A stretch of DNA of 7,112 bases, from assembly GCA_016214425.1 (NCBI GenBank), contig JACRON010000002.1:1-7112 (forward strand). The letters are read 5' to 3'. The notes beneath the pieces were generated by a model, which worked only from the letters and a program-made list of their open reading frames with translations, was not told the DNA's origin and made no database searches. The position numbers and the translations under genes are program-made. Source of the DNA: Nitrospirota bacterium. Its GTDB lineage: Bacteria > Nitrospirota > CAKKRA01 > 9FT-COMBO-42-15. Positions 5,590-7,112 of the stretch are shown here, piece by piece. The number at the start of each line of letters is the position of its first letter. Within the stretch, counting starts at the first letter, position 1.

Positions 5590-5868
5590 ATGGATGAACG
5601 GATTGTACGGATTATTGAAAGACATATTGGAGCCGGGATTCCTGCAGATGAGGCGCGTGTGCTGGGTCTGCCTGATAAGGATTATCTCCCGCTCAGCCCT
5701 GAAGAAAAGATTGTTGCATATGCAGACAACCTGTTAAGTGGAAGCAGGCTAACCTCTTTTGAGGAATCATTGCACCGATTTAAAAACCTTCTTGGTATAG
5801 ACCATCCTGCGATTGAACGGTTTTTAAAACTGCATAAAGAGATAGAGGGATGGAAAAGAGAGGGCTAA
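5590..5868 (+). CDS. HDIG-type protein, C-terminal fragment (probable gene remnant)
   Basis: A 92-residue frame that matches the C-terminal half of HDIG-domain proteins of the TIGR00295 type. Seen: DERIVRIIERHIGAGIPADEA (the later His region), LGLPDKDYLPLSPEEKIVAYADNL, SFEESLHRFKNLLG and DHPAIERFLKLHKEIE. The HD metal-binding part that should precede it, usually about 80-90 residues with HDIG, is absent, so a phosphohydrolase activity is unlikely. Upstream bases 5549-5590 in another frame read EISLLKEGG, which resembles the family segment just before DERI. Joining the two needs a one-base frame change in the G6 tract at 5584-5589. The ATG at 5590 has AGAGG close by and could still be translated. 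Its stop overlaps the stop of the convergent ccsA-type gene by 4 bp. Confidence 0.7.
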   Translation: MDERIVRIIERHIGAGIPADEARVLGLPDKDYLPLSPEEKIVAYADNLLSGSRLTSFEESLHRFKNLLGIDHPAIERFLKLHKEIEGWKREG

Positions 5869-6665
5869 AACTGATGTGAGCTTTTCATAAGAAGACCGAC
5901 GCCTACATAGGTAAAGAGGACAATAATAAAACCAATAATGTTCAAATAGGCGATCCTCTCCTTTTGCCATTCCTTGATAAGCCATGCGTGAAGGATACCA
6001 GCATAGTATATCCAGATAATTAATGACCATATCTCCTTTGGTGTCCACAAAAGATATGTGCCCCATGCATAAAAAGCCCAGATGCCGCCGCTTATCATGC
6101 CAGCAGAAAATAATACAAAGCCCCAGAGGATGGCATTATATGAGATATTATCCAAAATCTTTTTTGACAGCGCCTGAAGACTTGCACGCGGCTTTATTAC
6201 AAGTATTGCAATGCCCATGGAAAAGGCATTTGCAAACAGGGCGTAGCTGAAGAATGACGCTGCAACATGAACCTCAAACCAGAGGGTATTTAGCACTGGT
6301 ATCTTTGGTGTTATTCCCTTTGGCGGAAGGAGCGCTAAAAATCCCATAATCAGCATCAAAGGCATTACAAGTCCGCCGATTGATTTTTCTTTATAGATAA
6401 ATTCTATTATCAGATATGAAAGGCAAATTGACCATGCAAAGAATGAGAGAGACTCAAAGAGCCCGACAAAGGGCGCATGGCCTGAGACAGACCATCTGTA
6501 TGCAAGAAAAACTGTGTGAAGCAAAAGGCCTGCTGCAATTGATGAAAAGCCGATTATGTAAGAGATTTTTCTTTTAGACAGAAGATGGTCAATATAAAAA
6601 ATTGTCCCAATGAAATAAAAGCCAAGCGCAATATAGTATGTGATTAGAGACTGTTCAGTAAACAT
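5865..6665 (-). CDS. ccsA: Cytochrome c assembly (CcsA/ResC-type) membrane protein
   Basis: An integral membrane protein of 266 residues that with a ResB/Ccs1 partner would carry heme across the membrane and attach it to apocytochromes c (System II). About eight membrane segments can be seen (roughly 5-25, 35-55, 71-90, 98-114, 130-157, 178-198, 212-230, 241-260). Typical features are His50, RWSVSGHAPFVGLFESLSFF with His63, FEVHVAASFFSYALF with His133, the WWD-type loop WGTYLLWTPKEIWSLI (201-216), and ILHAWL with His226. The loop has WTPKE where WDPKE is usual. NCBI-style names for this family are often CcsB; the symbol here follows the ResC homology. A TTG at 6686 would add seven residues, but the ATG at 6663-6665 has GAGGG 4 nt upstream and is preferred. 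No ResB-like gene is in the window. Confidence 0.9.
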   Translation of the reverse strand: MFTEQSLITYYIALGFYFIGTIFYIDHLLSKRKISYIIGFSSIAAGLLLHTVFLAYRWSVSGHAPFVGLFESLSFFAWSICLSYLIIEFIYKEKSIGGLVMPLMLIMGFLALLPPKGITPKIPVLNTLWFEVHVAASFFSYALFANAFSMGIAILVIKPRASLQALSKKILDNISYNAILWGFVLFSAGMISGGIWAFYAWGTYLLWTPKEIWSLIIWIYYAGILHAWLIKEWQKERIAYLNIIGFIIVLFTYVGVGLLMKSSHQF

Positions 6666-6685
6666 AATACCCTCATAAAGCACCA

Positions 6686-6829
6686 AACAAATTCTAATAT
6701 CTAAATCCTAAACAAATCCAAAATTCTAATTTTAAAATGCTCTAAACAAGGGGTTGCAACCCCTTGTTACTTGAATTTTGAACATTTGATATTGTTTAGA
6801 AATTAGTGCTTAGAATTTAGGATTTTGTT
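6686..6829. repeat. Imperfect palindromic intergenic repeat with a perfect 24-bp core
   Basis: The element is bounded by AACAAA on the left and its complement TTTGTT-like end on the right. The arms are AT-rich with recurring TTCTAA, CTAAA and ATCCTAAACAAAT words, and the left arm matches the complement of the right over blocks such as CTAAACAAATCCAAA against CTAAACAATATCAAA. The centre is a perfect 24-bp palindrome at 6745-6768 (half-site AACAAGGGGTTG), which would fold into a strong hairpin in RNA. Similar AAATTCTAAATCCTAAAC-type repeats are dispersed in some deltaproteobacterial and Nitrospirota genomes; that comparison is from memory. The right arm overlaps the end of the flanking hydrolase gene. 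Confidence 0.8.
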
Positions 6830-7112
6830 CTATTATAAACCTGTACACTTCTTCATAAACCCTTTCTCTGTCATAGTCCAGTGTTATTATATGGCCTGAG
6901 TGTTCAAGCCAGACAACCTTTTTATCTGTTGAAGCAGCATTCCTATAAATATATTCTGGCCCTTCTTCAGAAAGGTCTATATCGCCTTTAGATTGTATAA
7001 TCAGGATTGGGCATGTAATCTTTGGCAATAATTCCCTTCCCTCTCTCATGGTATCAATAAGATGCTTCAATGTATTAACAGGATAAAATTCATAGAATGG
7101 ATTGTTTTCATC
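6810..7112 (-). CDS. Carboxylesterase/monoacylglycerol-lipase-like alpha/beta hydrolase, C-terminal part (runs off the right edge)
   Basis: The frame is open to the right edge, giving the last 100 residues of an esterase-type serine hydrolase. Seen: a lid-end helix (NTLKHLIDTMREGRELLPKI), the strand CPILIIQSKGD, in which the Asp of KGDIDLSEEGPEYIY is the expected acid of the triad, and LEHSGHIITLDYDRERVYEEV carrying the catalytic His. This GxD...HSGHxxTLDxxRExVxEEV layout is that of Est30/YvaK-type carboxylesterases and monoacylglycerol lipases; the nucleophile serine is outside the window. The codons reading PKF and the TAA stop lie within the right arm of the palindromic repeat, so the natural C-terminus may have been replaced. 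A TTG at 7068-7070 could be mistaken for a start, but the coding frame continues beyond it. It is transcribed toward the ccsA-type gene on the same strand. Confidence 0.85.
   Translation of the reverse strand, partial: DENNPFYEFYPVNTLKHLIDTMREGRELLPKITCPILIIQSKGDIDLSEEGPEYIYRNAASTDKKVVWLEHSGHIITLDYDRERVYEEVYRFIIEQNPKF

Noticed and set aside
5549..5737. Separate 62-codon plus-strand gene overlapping the HD fragment
   Set aside because: Beyond the G6 tract it is only the out-of-frame reading of the HD protein. Its first residues are useful as evidence for a frameshift rather than for a gene.
6810..7070. An 86-codon hydrolase starting with TTG at 7070
   Set aside because: The frame continues without a stop to the window edge and the residues before it are family-like, so this is the end of a larger gene cut by the window.

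Overview
The window looks like chromosomal DNA of a Gram-negative, probably anaerobic or microaerophilic bacterium of the deltaproteobacterial or Nitrospirota kind. That placement is inference. It rests on AT-leaning codon use, a clostridial/archaeal-style IlvD with PGH where many enzymes have PC, a System II (CcsA/ResC-type) cytochrome c maturation protein, and two kinds of intergenic palindromic repeat of a sort common in such genomes. No rRNA, tRNA, CRISPR array or transposase gene is visible.

Layout. Positions 1-2571, minus strand: a branched-chain amino acid cluster, transcribed ilvD then ilvB. IlvD (dihydroxy-acid dehydratase) is complete, with a TTG start and a strong Shine-Dalgarno. 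IlvB (acetolactate synthase large subunit) runs off the left edge. The 181-bp gap between them is almost filled by a tandem array of four hairpin units of 36-37 bp. Upstream lies a small conserved-looking protein of unknown function (2665-2892, minus).

Positions 3037-4280, plus strand: a two-gene toxin-antitoxin operon. The first product is an Xre-type helix-turn-helix joined to a Panacea (DUF4065/SocA-like) domain. The second, overlapping it by ATGA, is a RelE/ParE-fold toxin candidate. The promoter has a consensus -35 box and sits inside a near-perfect 10-bp inverted repeat that is a good candidate operator. A 44-codon ORF of unknown meaning follows.

Positions 4427-5868, plus strand: an AT-rich stretch with a nested stem-loop, then an epoxide-hydrolase-like alpha/beta hydrolase with all expected catalytic residues. 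After it comes the C-terminal half of an HDIG-type protein. The HD part is missing, and the homology seems to run on upstream in another frame across a G6 tract, so this is probably a gene remnant at a rearrangement junction.

Positions 5865-7112, minus strand: a CcsA-family heme-handling membrane protein, then a 144-bp imperfect palindromic repeat with a perfect 24-bp palindrome at its centre, then the C-terminal part of a carboxylesterase or monoacylglycerol-lipase-like hydrolase. The outer arm of that repeat supplies the last codons and stop of the hydrolase. The most interesting parts are the HTH-Panacea/RelE-like pair with its operator, the two repeats, and the broken HD gene.
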